Of a stretch of DNA of 64,000 nucleotides, positions 43,902 through 53,769 are shown piece by piece. The stretch covers positions 1 to 64,000 of the forward strand of contig UQXJ01000003.1 of assembly GCA_900545015.1 (NCBI GenBank), in the 5' to 3' direction. The translations under genes and the position numbers were made by a program. Every line of letters starts with the position of its first letter. Within the stretch, counting starts at the first letter, position 1. The DNA is from an uncultured Mollicutes bacterium (GTDB taxonomy: Bacteria > Bacillota_I > Bacilli_A > RFN20 > CAG-826). The notes beneath the pieces were generated by a model. That model was not told where the DNA came from, ran no database searches, and was given only the letters and a program-made list of their open reading frames with translations.

Positions 43902-46158
43902 TAAAAAAGAATATGTTTATAGAGATAGTTCCCAAGTAGAACACAGCATTGAGATCTCCTCAAATGATTTTAATTTAGCTCAAAAAAGTGAAGGAATTCA
44001 CGATCAAAAATTTAAAACAAAGCCTACAACATTCTTAAAGGACGCTTTTAGAAGATTTAGAAAGAATAAAAGTAGTGTTGCTGGAGCAATTATTTTAGGT
44101 TCTTTATTACTTTTAAGTATTGTTTTGCCTTTAGCAATTCCTTATAACGTCGACGCTTCTAATCCACATCCTGAAGAAACATTATTAGCACCTAAATTGT
44201 TTAATACTGGTACAGGGTTTTGGGATGGAACCGAAAAGAAGACAAATATTCCAGTTGATCCAAGTAGAAAAGTAACATTTGAAGGTGTTGATTATTATTA
44301 TCCTTTTGAATCATCATACCCAAGTAGAGCAGTTAGTAATTTAACTCCTGCTAGAGGTGGCTATGTAAATATTTTTACTCAAAGTGCTACAGGTGGTTTC
44401 TTATCACTTGTTAATGATAAAATAGTTGAATCAAATGAAACTGAAAAGCTTGAAGAAAATGCTGCAATCTTTGGCTCACCATCATTTAATTATGCACTTA
44501 GACTAAATACATACGATTTAAGTTTTGCTGTTGCTAATGATGATTTTTCAAATGAATTACAACAAGGAAGTTCTAATGCTGATGGAAAAGGCTACTCAAA
44601 AGCTAAATTTAAAGTTTATTTTACATATAGTGTACCTTCAGTTAGCACAACAGAAACATTTGAATATGTTTTAAAAGATTATGAAGATGAAAATTTAACT
44701 AACGCTACAACTGCTGAAGTTGAAGACAAATATGGTGAACAAGTTTTAAGCACAAATAGTATTACAACTTATAACTTTGAAAATGTATTTGAAGGTCTTA
44801 AAACAAAAGAAATTACTTATAAACACGAAGTAGAAGGTGTTGAAAAAGAGGAAACTTTTAAACCTTTTGAAAAGGGTATAAATGATCTTAATTTAAAAGT
44901 TAGTATTCTTCCAAATTCGAATAATTACACTTATTTAATGCTTAAAAATGTAACATTAACTTCTAGTGATAAAACTGAAAATAATAAACTTACTAAAATT
45001 AGCTTTGCTGATGGTGTTAGTGATCTTAAAAAAGATTCTAGCCAAAAAGATTATTATTGGACATTTACAGGAAGAAGAGAATTATTCCATGGTATTGGCT
45101 TAGTTGCTGATTTTACATTTGATACATATGCAGTTCCTTATGGAATTCAAATTAAAAATGTTGGTTCAACATTAATTGAAACTTACATTAAAAACGGCTG
45201 GTTATCATTAACTAATAATCCAGAAATTACATCAGCTTCAACTGATGAAGATATTAAAAATGCAGTCGCAAAGACTTTAGATAAAGGTTATAAATTAACT
45301 AGACAAAAAGAAATTAATGCTTTATTTAAAGTTGAAGAAAAATGTCCTATCTATCCTTATGCTGAAGGAAATGAACAAAGTGGTATTACTAAAATTAGTA
45401 GAAGTTCACACGATGATATTACAGTTTATAATTTAAGTTGTTATGTCTATGGATATAAATTCTTAGGCTATGATTCAATGCCATCATATTTTGTTGGCAC
45501 TGATGCTCAAGGATTTGATTTACTTAAATCTACATTCGTTGGTTTAAGAAATTCATTAATGCTTGGTCTTTTAACTTTCGCAATTTGCTTCTCATTCGGT
45601 CTTGTTTGGGGTGCTGTTAGTGGATACTTTGGTGGCGCAACAGATATTATCATGCAAAGATTTACTGATATTTTAAGTGGTGTTCCATGGATTGTTATCA
45701 TGACACTTTGTATTTTAAATATGGGAAGTGGATTTGGAACATTCATTCTTGCTATGTGTTTAACTGGCTGGATTGGTACAGCAAGTTTAACTCGTACACA
45801 ATTCTATAGATTTAGAGATAGAGAATATACTCTTGCTAGTAGAACACTTGGCGCAAGCGATTTCAGATTAATCTTTAAACATATTTTGCCTAACGCAATG
45901 GGTACAATTATTACATCATCAGTTTTAATGATTCCTAGTGTTATTTTCTCAGAAGCAACAATTTCCTATTTAGGTCTTGGCTTCCAAAGTATGAAATCAT
46001 TAGGTGTTATCCTTTCTAAAAACCAAGGTTTCTTATCAACTTATCCATATTTAATCTTATTCCCTTCGATTATTATGGCTTTAATTATGATTAGTTTTAA
46101 CTTATTTGGTAACGGATTGAGAGATGCATTCAATCCATCATTAAAGGGGAGTGAATAA
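43894..46158 (+). CDS. oppC: Oligopeptide ABC permease OppC1 with a ~430-residue extracellular insertion
   Basis: 754 residues against about 300 for usual OppC. The N-terminus (KTKPTTFLKDAFRRFRKNK) and span 1 (62-83) are normal. The expected GTDxxGxD motif (GTDAQGFDLL) appears only near residue 535, followed by normal spans, EYTLASRTLGASDFRLI and a NGLRDAFNPSLKG end. Between lies an extracellular domain (LLAPKLFNTGTGFWDGTEKK, GGYVNIFT) shared with the paralogue. Start ATG 43894 overlaps oppB1. Role of the insert unknown; perhaps docking for the oversized OppA or substrate capture. Confidence 0.88.
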   Translation: MDNKKEYVYRDSSQVEHSIEISSNDFNLAQKSEGIHDQKFKTKPTTFLKDAFRRFRKNKSSVAGAIILGSLLLLSIVLPLAIPYNVDASNPHPEETLLAPKLFNTGTGFWDGTEKKTNIPVDPSRKVTFEGVDYYYPFESSYPSRAVSNLTPARGGYVNIFTQSATGGFLSLVNDKIVESNETEKLEENAAIFGSPSFNYALRLNTYDLSFAVANDDFSNELQQGSSNADGKGYSKAKFKVYFTYSVPSVSTTETFEYVLKDYEDENLTNATTAEVEDKYGEQVLSTNSITTYNFENVFEGLKTKEITYKHEVEGVEKEETFKPFEKGINDLNLKVSILPNSNNYTYLMLKNVTLTSSDKTENNKLTKISFADGVSDLKKDSSQKDYYWTFTGRRELFHGIGLVADFTFDTYAVPYGIQIKNVGSTLIETYIKNGWLSLTNNPEITSASTDEDIKNAVAKTLDKGYKLTRQKEINALFKVEEKCPIYPYAEGNEQSGITKISRSSHDDITVYNLSCYVYGYKFLGYDSMPSYFVGTDAQGFDLLKSTFVGLRNSLMLGLLTFAICFSFGLVWGAVSGYFGGATDIIMQRFTDILSGVPWIVIMTLCILNMGSGFGTFILAMCLTGWIGTASLTRTQFYRFRDREYTLASRTLGASDFRLIFKHILPNAMGTIITSSVLMIPSVIFSEATISYLGLGFQSMKSLGVILSKNQGFLSTYPYLILFPSIIMALIMISFNLFGNGLRDAFNPSLKGSE

Positions 46159-46159
46159 T

Positions 46160-49100
46160 ATGAAAGAAATGAAAACAAATATCGATTATACAAATACTCC
46201 TAAAGTTCTCGAAGTAAATAACTTAAGAGTTAACTTTAAAAGTGATAGTGGATTAGTTTATGCAGTTAGAGGAGTTTCCTTTGATTTATATAAAGGAGAA
46301 ACTCTTTGTATTGTTGGTGAATCTGGTTCAGGTAAATCCGTTACTAGTAAAACAATTATGGGTATTTTAGCTAATAATGCTATTATCGAAAGTGGACAAA
46401 TTTTATACGAAGGTGAAGATTTAGTTAGAATCAGTGAAGAAGAATTCCATAGAATTAGAGGAAACAAAATTGGAATGATTTTCCAAGATCCTCTTTCTTC
46501 ATTAAACCCAATTGTTAAAATTGGTAAACAAATTACCGAAGCTACATTAATCAACAAAAACATTTTGAAGAAACATTATAGTGATTTAATTTCTAAGCAA
46601 CTTGTTGCTTTAAGAAATAATGATGCTAATAAAATTTACGAATTTAATAAAATTAGTAATGAAATTGAAAAGATTGATTCATACATTAAAGATTTAAATG
46701 ATAAGAAGAATCCTGTTTCACTTGAAAAAAGAAGTGAAATTGATGAATTCATTCATTTATTTAAGAAAGAAAACGATGATAATCTTTCTAAACTTCATGA
46801 AGATGTTAGACTTGCTAATGAAGAAGATACTTTTGAAAACAAATATCAAGAAGTATTAATCAAAGAAAAGAAATTAAATTTATTAGTTCTTAAAGAAGAA
46901 ATCTTTAATAAATTTAAAGTAGTAGTTGAAAATATTCCAGTTGATCAAGTTGAAGCTTTAAATAAACGTAAAGAATATCTTGCTGAATTTAAAAAATATA
47001 TAGATAGAGAAAATAAAGAATTAAAACCTCTTTATAAAAAAGCATTAGCTTCTAGAAAGAAAGATGCTGCTGTTGAAAACAAAAAATATGCAGCTGAATT
47101 AAAAGAAACTGCTGATAAAAAGTTAAGTGAACTTCAAGTTGAACTTGACAAAGTTAATTCTTTAATTTCAAACGTTTTACCTTCATTAAGTGAAGAAGAG
47201 AAGAAAAACTATGATGAAATTTTAGCAAGAATTGAACCTAAAAAAGTTAATCCAATTGTTAAATTCTTTAAAAAGGAAAAACAAGAAGAAATTAATATTT
47301 CTAAGATTAGTAAAAAAGATGAAATCGTTACTAAAACTGGAAATGAAAAAATGGATAAACTTCTTTCTAAAAAAGAAGAAATAGAAACTAAGATTGAAGA
47401 AGTAAAAGATGAATATATTAATTCAACTAAAGTAACTAAAAAAGAAGCTAGAAAAATGGCTCTTCAAGTTATGAAAGAAGTTGGTATTCCTCTTCCTGAA
47501 AAACGTTTTAAACAATATCCATTTGAATTTTCAGGTGGTATGAGACAACGTATCGTCATCGCAATTGCTTTAACTGCAAATCCAGACATTTTAATTTGCG
47601 ATGAACCTACAACTGCACTTGATGTTACTATTCAAGCTCAAATTCTTGAATTAATTAATAAATTAAAACGTGAAAGAGGACTTTCATGTATCTTTATTAC
47701 TCACGATTTAGGTGTTGTTGCGAACATGGCTGATAGAGTTGCAGTTATGTATGCTGGTAAAATTGTTGAATATGGTACAAGTTATGAAATTTTCTATAAC
47801 CCAAAACATCCATATACTTGGGCACTTTTATCATCAATTCCTGATTTAGATAGTAAAGAAAAACTTGAAGCAATTCCTGGAACTCCACCAGATATGCGTT
47901 TCCCTCCTAAAGGTGATGCATTCGCTTTAAGAAGTAAATATGCTTTAGACATTGATTTTAAATATGAACCACCATACTTTAAAGTTAGTGATACACATTA
48001 TGCTGCAACTTGGTTACTCCATGAAGATGCACCAAAAGTTGACATGCCAAAAATTGTTAAAACACGTATTGCTAATTCAATTAAAGCATACGAAGATGGA
48101 AATCATGATGACAACCAATTAAAATCACTTCCTGAAGAATCATTCAATTTTGTTGAAGAAGTAATGAACGCAAACGCTAAAGAAGCTTTAATGAAAACAA
48201 GCATGAAAGCTTATCAAGATTATGAATCTGGAAATATTAGTGTTTCTAAAGATATTTTAAATACTGAAGTTCATAATAGTGATTTTAAAGATGAACTAGA
48301 ATTTATTGATCAAGATAACGTTGAAGATGAAATTTCAAATATTAAATCAAAATGCAAATTCAAAGAAGAATATGCTGAAGAAAAAACAATTTTAAGTGTT
48401 AATCACCTTAAACAATACTTCTTCTTTGGAAAAGGACCAAATAGATATAAATTAAAAGCAGTCCATGATGTATCTTTTAAAGTCAAGGAAGGTGAATGCT
48501 TTGGTATCGTTGGTGAATCTGGCTGTGGTAAAACTACAACAGGTCGTTCAATTATTAGACTTTATCACATTACTAGTGGCTCTATTTACTATAAAGGTTA
48601 TAGAATTGGTGCTGGTAGTAGATGGAATGAAAAAGAAATTAAATATACTAAGATTAGATACAACGCTCTTGAAAAAGAATTAAAAGCAAAGCTTGCTAAA
48701 AACGAAATTACAAAAGAAGAATTTGCTACAAAGTTAGAAGAAGCTAGAGAACATAAAAACAATATTGTTAGTGTTCAAAAAGCTAAAATTAATCAAATTA
48801 AATATGATGACAAGCATGTTAATAAGAAATTATTAAGTGAAATTCAAATGATCTTCCAAGATCCAATTGATTCACTTGACCCTCGTATGACTGTTGAGGA
48901 CATTATTCAAGAGGGCTTAATTATTCAAGGCCATAAAAATAGAGCTGAAAACCATAAGAAGGTTGTCCAAGTTCTTGAAAAAGTTGGATTAATTGCAGAT
49001 TACTGTAACAGATATCCACATGAATTCTCTGGTGGACAAAGACAAAGAATTGGTATTGCTCGTGCTCTTGTCATGAATCCTAAATTATTAATTTGTGATG

Positions 49101-50026
49101 AACCAATTTCTGCTCTTGATGTTTCTATTCGTGCTCAAATTATTAATTTACTTAATGATTTAAAAGAAGAAATGGGCTTAACAATTATGTTTATCGCTCA
49201 TGATTTATCAGTAGTTAAATATTTCTGCGATAGAATTGCTGTTATGTATTTTGGTGAAATTGTTGAACTTGCAACTGCTGATGAACTCTTCAGACATCCA
49301 CTTCACCCTTATACAAAATCACTTTTAAGTGCTATTCCAAAACCAAATCCTTTAACTGAAAAAGATAGAGTTAGAATTCCTTATAATCCACGTGAAGCAC
49401 ATGATTATAGTGTTGATAAACCATCATTTGTTGAGATTGAACCAGGACACTTTGTATTAGCAAATAAAGCTGAAGTTGAGAAATATAAAGCTGAAATGGT
49501 TGAACTCGATAAGAAAGCTGAATACGAAAAAGAAGAATTATTCAAAGGCGATGAAACAATTAACGAAGTAACTGAAGAAACTAAAGTTGAAGAAGTTATT
49601 AATGAAGAAAAAATTTCTGCAAAAGAAGTTGCTGAAGAAAAAACTTCTGATGAAAAAACAGCCGATGAAAAGACAAGTGAATCAACTGAGGAAAAAACTT
49701 CTGAAGAAACTTCAAAAGAAGAACCTAAAAATTCTATTGAAGAAGCTGAAGAAGAAAAAGAAGAAACACAAGATAGATCTTCTAAAAAAGAACCTTCTGA
49801 GACTTTATTAAAGCAAAGAAGTGGTGAAATTAAAAAAGTCTACCATCTTAAAAAAGTTGATGGCAGATGGGAATTAATTCTTAAAGAAGGAATGAAAGTT
49901 ATAAAAACTTTCCCAACTAAACAAGAAGCTTTAGTTTATAGCAAGAAATTAGTTGAGTCTCAAAATGGAACACTTCTAGTTCATGCTTCAAAAGGCAAAA
50001 ACAAAGGAAAATTCATTAAAGAATAA
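46160..50026 (+). CDS. oppDF: Fused OppD-OppF ATPase 1 with coiled-coil inserts and DUF2188 tail
   Basis: 1288 residues. OppD half: Walker A GESGSGKS (53-60), Q-loop MIFQDPLSSLNP (~107-117), then a ~300-residue Lys/Glu-rich coiled-coil insertion (~135-440), signature FSGGMRQR (~457) and Walker B ICDEPTTALD. The HPY C-terminus leads by a linker to an OppF half (Walker A GESGCGKT at ~785, signature FSGGQRQR ~956), itself with a ~60-residue helical insert. After it an acidic E/K linker (~1130-1220) and a DUF2188-like end (VYHLKKVDGRWELI onward). ATG 46160 follows AAAGGGGAG. The second locus encodes OppD and OppF separately. Confidence 0.92.
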   Translation: MKEMKTNIDYTNTPKVLEVNNLRVNFKSDSGLVYAVRGVSFDLYKGETLCIVGESGSGKSVTSKTIMGILANNAIIESGQILYEGEDLVRISEEEFHRIRGNKIGMIFQDPLSSLNPIVKIGKQITEATLINKNILKKHYSDLISKQLVALRNNDANKIYEFNKISNEIEKIDSYIKDLNDKKNPVSLEKRSEIDEFIHLFKKENDDNLSKLHEDVRLANEEDTFENKYQEVLIKEKKLNLLVLKEEIFNKFKVVVENIPVDQVEALNKRKEYLAEFKKYIDRENKELKPLYKKALASRKKDAAVENKKYAAELKETADKKLSELQVELDKVNSLISNVLPSLSEEEKKNYDEILARIEPKKVNPIVKFFKKEKQEEINISKISKKDEIVTKTGNEKMDKLLSKKEEIETKIEEVKDEYINSTKVTKKEARKMALQVMKEVGIPLPEKRFKQYPFEFSGGMRQRIVIAIALTANPDILICDEPTTALDVTIQAQILELINKLKRERGLSCIFITHDLGVVANMADRVAVMYAGKIVEYGTSYEIFYNPKHPYTWALLSSIPDLDSKEKLEAIPGTPPDMRFPPKGDAFALRSKYALDIDFKYEPPYFKVSDTHYAATWLLHEDAPKVDMPKIVKTRIANSIKAYEDGNHDDNQLKSLPEESFNFVEEVMNANAKEALMKTSMKAYQDYESGNISVSKDILNTEVHNSDFKDELEFIDQDNVEDEISNIKSKCKFKEEYAEEKTILSVNHLKQYFFFGKGPNRYKLKAVHDVSFKVKEGECFGIVGESGCGKTTTGRSIIRLYHITSGSIYYKGYRIGAGSRWNEKEIKYTKIRYNALEKELKAKLAKNEITKEEFATKLEEAREHKNNIVSVQKAKINQIKYDDKHVNKKLLSEIQMIFQDPIDSLDPRMTVEDIIQEGLIIQGHKNRAENHKKVVQVLEKVGLIADYCNRYPHEFSGGQRQRIGIARALVMNPKLLICDEPISALDVSIRAQIINLLNDLKEEMGLTIMFIAHDLSVVKYFCDRIAVMYFGEIVELATADELFRHPLHPYTKSLLSAIPKPNPLTEKDRVRIPYNPREAHDYSVDKPSFVEIEPGHFVLANKAEVEKYKAEMVELDKKAEYEKEELFKGDETINEVTEETKVEEVINEEKISAKEVAEEKTSDEKTADEKTSESTEEKTSEETSKEEPKNSIEEAEEEKEETQDRSSKKEPSETLLKQRSGEIKKVYHLKKVDGRWELILKEGMKVIKTFPTKQEALVYSKKLVESQNGTLLVHASKGKNKGKFIKE

Positions 50027-50034
50027 ACAAAATT

Positions 50035-50063
50035 AAGGTGAGAACGAAAAACTCACCTTTTTT
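50035..50063 (+). terminator. Terminator of Opp locus 1
   Basis: 8-bp stem AAGGTGAG / CTCACCTT, 9-nt loop, then TTTTTTC. Confidence 0.85.
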
Positions 50064-50121
50064 CTTACTTAAAAATAGATTGTTAATGTATTTTTTCTTA
50101 TTTAATGATAAATTAATACCC

Positions 50122-50538
50122 ATGGAAGAGAAAAAGAAGAAAAAAATAAAGTTAAAAGATATTTTTAATTTGTATTTTTGGATTAAATTTGCTGTTGGTA
50201 TTGGAAGCAGCGGATTATTATTTATTTTAATTTATGCGATTAATGGATTTACACCTATTTGGCTAATTAACAGTCTTTTTGTAGCGACAATTTTTTCTTT
50301 ATCATTAGCAGCCCTTTCTTTTGCAACTAATGTAGGAACATTTGATGTTATTTCGCTTGGTTTTAAAAATATGTTCTTAATGGCTAAAAAGGAAGTAGAC
50401 GAGAAATACGACCTTTTTCAATACAGAGAAATGAAGTCTATGAAAAGAAAAGTGGAAAGATTTTCATTTTTAGGCTACTTATTTTCATTCTTAATTTTTC
50501 TAACTATCTATTTATCATTTTATTTTACTATTTATTGA
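50122..50538 (+). CDS. DUF3899-like small membrane protein, Opp locus 2
   Basis: 138 residues, basic N-terminus (MEEKKKKKIKLKD), spans FAVGIGSSGLLFILIYAI, NSLFVATIFSLSLAALSFA, FSFLGYLFSFLIFLTIYLSF, and a TNVGTFDVISLGF motif matching the locus 1 paralogue. ATG 50122 is chosen because the open frame upstream runs through the opp locus 1 terminator. No Shine-Dalgarno; a GATAAAT box 7-9 bp upstream hints at a leaderless start. Ends in TGA. Confidence 0.7.
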   Translation: MEEKKKKKIKLKDIFNLYFWIKFAVGIGSSGLLFILIYAINGFTPIWLINSLFVATIFSLSLAALSFATNVGTFDVISLGFKNMFLMAKKEVDEKYDLFQYREMKSMKRKVERFSFLGYLFSFLIFLTIYLSFYFTIY

Positions 50539-50565
50539 TTTTAGTACATTATTTTCATGGCAATA

Positions 50566-50582
50566 TTAAGACAGTATTAAGA
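50566..50582 (+). promoter_or_regulatory. Direct-repeat box 4: TTAAGA-N5-TTAAGA
   Basis: TTAAGA at 50566-50571 and 50577-50582, 11-bp period, 113 bp before oppA2. CATAAA lies 20 bp after the second hexamer as a -10 candidate. Confidence 0.6.
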
Positions 50583-50678
50583 AAAGTGCTTTTTTGTTTT
50601 TCATAAAATACTTTTATATTTAAATTAAAACCACAAAAGAAAGACCTAAATGTTTTTGCTTTTGGAGGAGGTTAATTT

Positions 50679-53600
50679 ATGAAACTAAACAAAAAGAAAT
50701 TATTATTAAACGTATTATCTCTTGCTTCATTAATTGCCGTTGTATCATCATGTGGAAATAAGAAACCAGACGGTCCTAGTGACGATAAAGATAACGATGT
50801 TGCTTTAGATAAACCAAATCAAACAATTACATTATCAAGTGAATTTACTAAAACAGCTGAAGATAGTACTTATTTCAGTGCACAATTAGTAAGAGATGGT
50901 GGAGAAAACCCAACATATGTTACTTCAAAGCAGACTGCTTTATTAAAAGCTGGTGAAAGTGTTCATTTATATGCTTTCGATATTCCTAAAGGCTATACAA
51001 CAGGTGTTACTGTACTTGATGCAGCAGGAGAACTTTCAAAAGATTTAGTTGTTAGTAGTGATGGAACTGTTACTGCTCCTAGTGTCACACAAAAAACTGA
51101 ATTTACATTAATTTTGTTTGGCGTCTCTGCTGATGAAAAACAAGTAATTAAACAAGATATCGATGTTACTGTTGTACCTACTGAATCATTTGTTTCAGAT
51201 GGATATTTAGATCTTACTGGCGTAACAGGCACAGAAAAAACTAAGATGGCAGCATCAGTTGAAAGATACCTTTATAACAAAGGACTTGCTCCAATTACTT
51301 ATATGAATGATGAATCTTATTCATTATATAACGAAAGATTAAGCACACCATTCTTAGATTCAGGTAATTATGTTGCTGGTTATGGCTATGGATTATTAGA
51401 TTATGGTTCAGTTACAGCTCCACTTGCTGGTGAAAAAACTGATAAATATAAAAATTATTTGCATGATCAAGTTGACGCAACATATGATGAAGGTAACTTT
51501 AACTATTTGAACTCAAATTCAAATTCAGTTTCTACATTCTATAGTTATGTATCTCAATATTATTTCTCAAATCTAGTTAATGAAACAAGTGATGGTTGGG
51601 AATATCAAGCACAATTATCAAGAAAGAAAGCTCCAGAAGCTGTAAATCCTGATGAAAATGGTGCTTCAGATACATGGAAAGTTTATTTAAGAGTTGGGGC
51701 TGATGTTGACAATGCAGTTGGTGGAACAAAAGGTTTAGCTTATAGAACTGCATCACAAACATTCAAATCTTTTGATAAACGTAATATTAAATTAGAAGAT
51801 TACCTTACTACATTTAAACTTTTAGCAACTCAATCAGTTGGCTGGTATAGAGGTGCTGAACAAGCAGGCGAAAAAACACAAAATAGACAAGTTAAAGGTT
51901 TTGCTGAATTCTATAACGCTTCAAAAGATGCAAAAACATTACCAAGCGATGAAGAATTTATGAAGCAAGTTGGAGTTAAAATTGATCCAAGTGATAACTC
52001 AATTTCTATTACATTTAATGGAAAAATCACACCTGATTATGCTGAATATCAACTTAACGGATTATGGTGTAACCCAATGTGCGAAGAATTCGTCAAACAA
52101 CTTGGCGAAGGCAATGTAATTAAAGGCGCTCAAGCTTATGGAACTAGCGCAACAGTTGCTGGAAAATCATTAACACCATTAGATACATTATTATCTGTTG
52201 GACCATACTATACAGCAACATATGAAAGTAAAAAGACTATCGCATTTGCTAAAAACGAAGATTGGCCAATTAGGAAAGATGATTCAGGAAGAGATTTATT
52301 TAAACTTGAAGGTATCCACTTAAATGTTAACAGTGCATTAACTACAGATCCTAAAGAATTATTAAATAAATTCACACGTAACGAAACTGATACATCAAAT
52401 ATTCCAGAAACTGAATGGGATAAATATGCTACAGATCCACGTAGAAAGAAAAATGGTGCTGAATCTAATTTCTGTTACTTTGTTAATACATGGGATAAAG
52501 CATTCTACGATCAACAATTTGGTGGTGAATGGGAAGTTAAACCAATGTTGTCAAATACAAACTTCTTCAAAGGATTAGAAGTTGGTATCAATAGAAAAGA
52601 TATTTCTGAAGCTTTCCACAAAGGTCCAGGATTTGAAATTCAAGAACCTGTTAATAAGATTTCTCCAAAATCAGATAAAGCATATAACGATACTGATGAA
52701 CACAAAGCAGTTATGAAAGAAGTATTCGGAAATGCATTTGATAGCGAACAATTAGCTAACTGGAAAACAAATGCAGCAGAATATTTCCAAGCAGCTATTA
52801 AAGAAGAACTTGATGCAGGTCACTATAAATTAGGTAAAAAAGGTGCTGCAACTGTAGTTTCAATGAAACTTGCAAGAATTCAAGGTGCTGAAACAGCTAA
52901 CAAACGTTTATCAATGGTTGCTGAAAGCTGGGAACAAGCATTTGATCTTGCTGTTAAATCATATGTTGATAAAGATGGCAAAACTCCTTGGGTAGCCGAA
53001 GATGGTAGTGCTTTAATTACATTTAAAGTTGAATATGAAGATATTGCTAATTCATCTAACCAACAAATGCAAGCTGACGTCTTATTTAATGGTGTTAAGG
53101 CTGGTAGATTTGATGGACAAACAATTTACTTTGTTAGTGGTAATGGACTTGATTCGTTAAATAACTTCGATAAATTTAAATCAAATGACTCAAGCGGATT
53201 CACACTTAACTTTGGTGCAGATACTTCAATTCCTTCAGTTGATGTTGAATATGATGGAAAATACTATTCATTTGACTCGTTATGGGGCGCAGCAAATACA
53301 ACTGCATTCGTTGATAAAAATGGTATTCAAGTTTCAGAATTCAGTGTAAACGATGCTTATGTTGAGCCTACCTATAAAGATGGCAAATACACTGTCGAAT
53401 TAGAAGTAAGCTACTTAGAAAAATATATTAGTGATATTAAAGTTGCAGTTGATACAATTAATGCGAAAGGTGTTGAAGCTTATAAAGAACTTGATGCTAA
53501 AGTTGTTGATGGAAAGATTACTATCGTATTTGAAGGCGATGCTATCATTGACGGTGCGCTACTTGGACCAGATTACGCAAGTGCTAACTACCTTGACTTC

Positions 53601-53690
53601 CAATTTACATATAAAAAGACTGTAAATGGTGTTGAAAGTGAAGGAACATACGGTGGCTACTGGCTACTCGAGAAACCTAGTGCAAATTAA
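50679..53690 (+). CDS. oppA: OppA-like peptide-binding lipoprotein 2
   Basis: 1003 residues, lipobox VVSSC (Cys about 25). An N-terminal beta domain (about 45-180, TITLSSEFTKTAEDSTYF) precedes a family 5 solute-binding body with GYGYGLLDYGSVTAPL, GLEVGINRKDISEAF, SSGFTLNFGADTSI and YYSFDSLWGAAN. These match OppA1 but the proteins have diverged widely, so they probably take different peptides. GGAGGAGG RBS. Controlled by direct-repeat box 4 and followed by a hairpin before oppB2. Confidence 0.9.
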   Translation: MKLNKKKLLLNVLSLASLIAVVSSCGNKKPDGPSDDKDNDVALDKPNQTITLSSEFTKTAEDSTYFSAQLVRDGGENPTYVTSKQTALLKAGESVHLYAFDIPKGYTTGVTVLDAAGELSKDLVVSSDGTVTAPSVTQKTEFTLILFGVSADEKQVIKQDIDVTVVPTESFVSDGYLDLTGVTGTEKTKMAASVERYLYNKGLAPITYMNDESYSLYNERLSTPFLDSGNYVAGYGYGLLDYGSVTAPLAGEKTDKYKNYLHDQVDATYDEGNFNYLNSNSNSVSTFYSYVSQYYFSNLVNETSDGWEYQAQLSRKKAPEAVNPDENGASDTWKVYLRVGADVDNAVGGTKGLAYRTASQTFKSFDKRNIKLEDYLTTFKLLATQSVGWYRGAEQAGEKTQNRQVKGFAEFYNASKDAKTLPSDEEFMKQVGVKIDPSDNSISITFNGKITPDYAEYQLNGLWCNPMCEEFVKQLGEGNVIKGAQAYGTSATVAGKSLTPLDTLLSVGPYYTATYESKKTIAFAKNEDWPIRKDDSGRDLFKLEGIHLNVNSALTTDPKELLNKFTRNETDTSNIPETEWDKYATDPRRKKNGAESNFCYFVNTWDKAFYDQQFGGEWEVKPMLSNTNFFKGLEVGINRKDISEAFHKGPGFEIQEPVNKISPKSDKAYNDTDEHKAVMKEVFGNAFDSEQLANWKTNAAEYFQAAIKEELDAGHYKLGKKGAATVVSMKLARIQGAETANKRLSMVAESWEQAFDLAVKSYVDKDGKTPWVAEDGSALITFKVEYEDIANSSNQQMQADVLFNGVKAGRFDGQTIYFVSGNGLDSLNNFDKFKSNDSSGFTLNFGADTSIPSVDVEYDGKYYSFDSLWGAANTTAFVDKNGIQVSEFSVNDAYVEPTYKDGKYTVELEVSYLEKYISDIKVAVDTINAKGVEAYKELDAKVVDGKITIVFEGDAIIDGALLGPDYASANYLDFQFTYKKTVNGVESEGTYGGYWLLEKPSAN

Positions 53691-53716
53691 TCATATTTAA
53701 TTTAAAATTGAAATAT

Positions 53717-53745
53717 ACCCTAGAAAATTAAACTTCTAGGGTTTA
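53717..53745 (+). terminator. Hairpin between oppA2 and oppB2
   Basis: 9-bp stem ACCCTAGAA / TTCTAGGGT, 8-nt loop, weak T-rich tail. It attenuates read-through so binding protein exceeds permease, as in locus 1. Confidence 0.75.
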
Positions 53746-53769
53746 TTTCGCTATATAAAAGGAGGAATT

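Noticed and set aside
50038..50121. N-terminal extension of the 50122 membrane protein
   Set aside because: The frame passes through the rho-independent terminator of the first opp locus.
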